A DNA stretch of 63,969 nt, taken from contig CAIZGG010000013.1 in assembly GCA_903932425.1 (NCBI GenBank), forward strand, positions 1 to 63,969, in the 5' to 3' direction. The notes under the pieces were generated by a model. That model searched no databases. It was not told the DNA's origin and saw only the letters and a program-made list of their open reading frames with translations. A program made the position numbers and the translations under genes. Positions 62,750-63,969 of the stretch are shown piece by piece; position 1 is the stretch's first letter; the number at the start of each line of letters is the position of its first letter. This DNA comes from an uncultured beta proteobacterium (GTDB lineage: Bacteria; Pseudomonadota; Gammaproteobacteria; Burkholderiales; Burkholderiaceae_B).

Positions 62750-63969
62750 ATGAAAAATATAAGTTTTTTTCCGACACTCGCCTTCGTAGATATAGAAACG
62801 ACCGGGGGCCATTACGAACGCGATCGTATTACTGAAATCGGTATCAAAACATTGAGCCATGGTCAGGAGAGTGTCTGGGAAAGTCTCATTAACCCCGAAA
62901 CGTTTATCCCACTGAATATTCAAAGACTGACTGGAATCTCACCGCAGATGGTCGCAGGGCAGCCTACCTTTGAAGACCTGGCGCTGACCATCCAAAAAGA
63001 GCTCGAAGATAAGATTTTTGTTGCGCATAACGCACGCTTTGATTATGGCTTCATCAAAGCCTCTTTTAAGAGAGTCGGCATTGACTTTAGGCCCAAGGTT
63101 CTGTGCACCGTGAAGCTATCGCGGCTGCTGTTTCCTGAGCAACCGCGTCATAATCTAGACACTATCATCAATGCCCACGGCTTAAGTGTAAGCGCACGAC
63201 ATCGAGCCTTAGGGGATGCAGATTTGTTAGTGCAGTTCTGGCGCGTATGTGAACAGGCTGTTGGCCCCGAGCGTTTGCTCGCGGCATTAAACCAGTTAAT
63301 TGGTTCAGCGAGTTTGCCGCCAAATATTGATCAAAGTGCGATTGATGCGATTCCGGACGCACCTGGGTGTTACATCATGTATGGTGAAAATAAGGCGCCT
63401 CTGTACATCGGTAAAAGTATTGCATTACGCACCCGTGTGCTTGGGCACTTTCAAGCTGCGCTAACAAGCCGAAAAGAAATGAAGCTCTCGCTACAGGTGC
63501 GTGAGGTGGATTGGATCGAGACGAGTGGCGAGTTAGGCGCACTGATCCTAGAAGCGAAACTTATCAAAGAACGTATGCCCAGCATGAATATCAAGCTGCG
63601 TCGTTCAAAGGATTTGTGTGCCTGGCGGTTGGCACATGATGCCGCTGGCGTTTTGCGGCCTTCTCTTGTGAGTCATCACGAGTTGATCCCCGGGCTTCAA
63701 GATAATCTCTATGGATTGTTTTACAGCAAACGAGAAGCGAATACTTATTTAGGCGCAGTCTCTAAAAAATATCGACTCTGCGCGGCTTTGCTAGGCTTAG
63801 AAAAAGTAGACGAAGGAAAATCTTGCTTTGCCTATCAGGTCAAGCAGTGCGCAGGCGCCTGCATCGGTGCCTCGTCACTTGAACTGCACAATCTACAAGT
63901 TCAAACTGCACTCAATTTTTATAAGGTGCAAGCGTGGCCTTATCAGGGTGCGATCGCGATCAAAGAGGG
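62750..63969 (+). CDS. DEDDh exonuclease fused to GIY-YIG nuclease (Cho/UvrC-like), 3'-truncated by window edge
   Basis: Reads through to the window end, at least 406 residues. The N-terminal domain is a polymerase-III-epsilon-type 3'-5' exonuclease: AFVDIETTGG, VAHNARFDYGF and HRALGDADLL supply the four acidic residues and the histidine. A GIY-YIG domain follows (PGCYIMYGE, APLYIGKS, and the glutamate in LEAKLIKERMPSMN), then a UvrC-like cysteine-bearing region (VKQCAGACIG). Predicted DNA repair role, incising near lesions. Confidence 0.9.
   Translation, partial: MKNISFFPTLAFVDIETTGGHYERDRITEIGIKTLSHGQESVWESLINPETFIPLNIQRLTGISPQMVAGQPTFEDLALTIQKELEDKIFVAHNARFDYGFIKASFKRVGIDFRPKVLCTVKLSRLLFPEQPRHNLDTIINAHGLSVSARHRALGDADLLVQFWRVCEQAVGPERLLAALNQLIGSASLPPNIDQSAIDAIPDAPGCYIMYGENKAPLYIGKSIALRTRVLGHFQAALTSRKEMKLSLQVREVDWIETSGELGALILEAKLIKERMPSMNIKLRRSKDLCAWRLAHDAAGVLRPSLVSHHELIPGLQDNLYGLFYSKREANTYLGAVSKKYRLCAALLGLEKVDEGKSCFAYQVKQCAGACIGASSLELHNLQVQTALNFYKVQAWPYQGAIAIKE

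Noticed and set aside
1-63969. rRNA, tRNA, CRISPR array, prophage, transposase or integrase
   Set aside because: Looked for in all gaps and none is seen; the repeats found are short tandem units of two to three copies, unlike CRISPR.

Overview
The window looks like chromosome of a Burkholderiales betaproteobacterium, most likely Alcaligenaceae-like. The reasons are six periplasmic tripartite-tricarboxylate ('Bug') receptors, three TRAP-type transport loci, a HiPIP, a RIO-type kinase, and the general character of the proteins. This placement is inferred from protein families; no rRNA or tRNA gene is visible. Both window ends cut genes (glpD on the left, an exonuclease/GIY-YIG protein on the right).

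Layout. 1-7483: glycerol-3-phosphate block, glpKD (minus) diverging from ugpBAEC (plus). 7699-11397: amidohydrolase plus a TRAP transporter whose receptor gene carries two in-frame TAA codons. 11517-13749: queC and a methylmalonate-semialdehyde dehydrogenase (minus). 13998-20750: a tight seven-gene operon that amounts to a self-contained type II fatty-acid synthase: FabL-type enoyl reductase, FabG, AcpXL-like carrier protein, double-hotdog dehydratase, ketosynthase, cysteine-less ketosynthase-like partner, and a protein fusing an AcpS-type phosphopantetheinyl transferase to an LpxL-type acyltransferase. 20752-23061: small envelope proteins, HiPIP and an isocitrate-lyase-superfamily enzyme. 23317-29715: catabolic operon (YcsI-type putative hydro-lyase, TRAP transporter, DUF2848, amidase). 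29920-34458: lipoprotein, RIO kinase, IlvE and two orphan proteins. 34494-49169: accessory region with six Bug receptors, a leaderless DctP-like protein, amidohydrolase, Ldh2-type dehydrogenase, VOC protein, membrane acyltransferase, and an inserted MerR/Rrf2/DUF2805/SDR module. 49265-56356: exported protein, PhoD-like phosphatase, DUF3237, two acyl-CoA dehydrogenases, and a shortened cytochrome b561. 56439-62654: LolD/FtsX-like exporter, AttH-like protein, MsbA-like ABC exporter. 62750-end: DEDDh exonuclease/GIY-YIG fusion.

The most interesting system is 13998-20750. Gene content and order recall the rhizobial acpXL-fabZXL-fabF2XL-fabF1XL-lpxXL locus, which makes very-long-chain acyl groups for lipid A. 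Here the operon also carries its own enoyl reductase and keto reductase, and the enzyme that activates the carrier protein is fused to the presumed terminal acyltransferase. The prediction is a dedicated carrier that is built, primed, elongated, fully reduced and unloaded onto an envelope lipid by one operon, separate from housekeeping fatty-acid synthesis. Other points worth a look are the doubly interrupted dctP, a LitR/CarH-like regulator without the usual B12 histidine motif but with 11-bp direct repeats upstream, and the DctP-like protein without a signal peptide.
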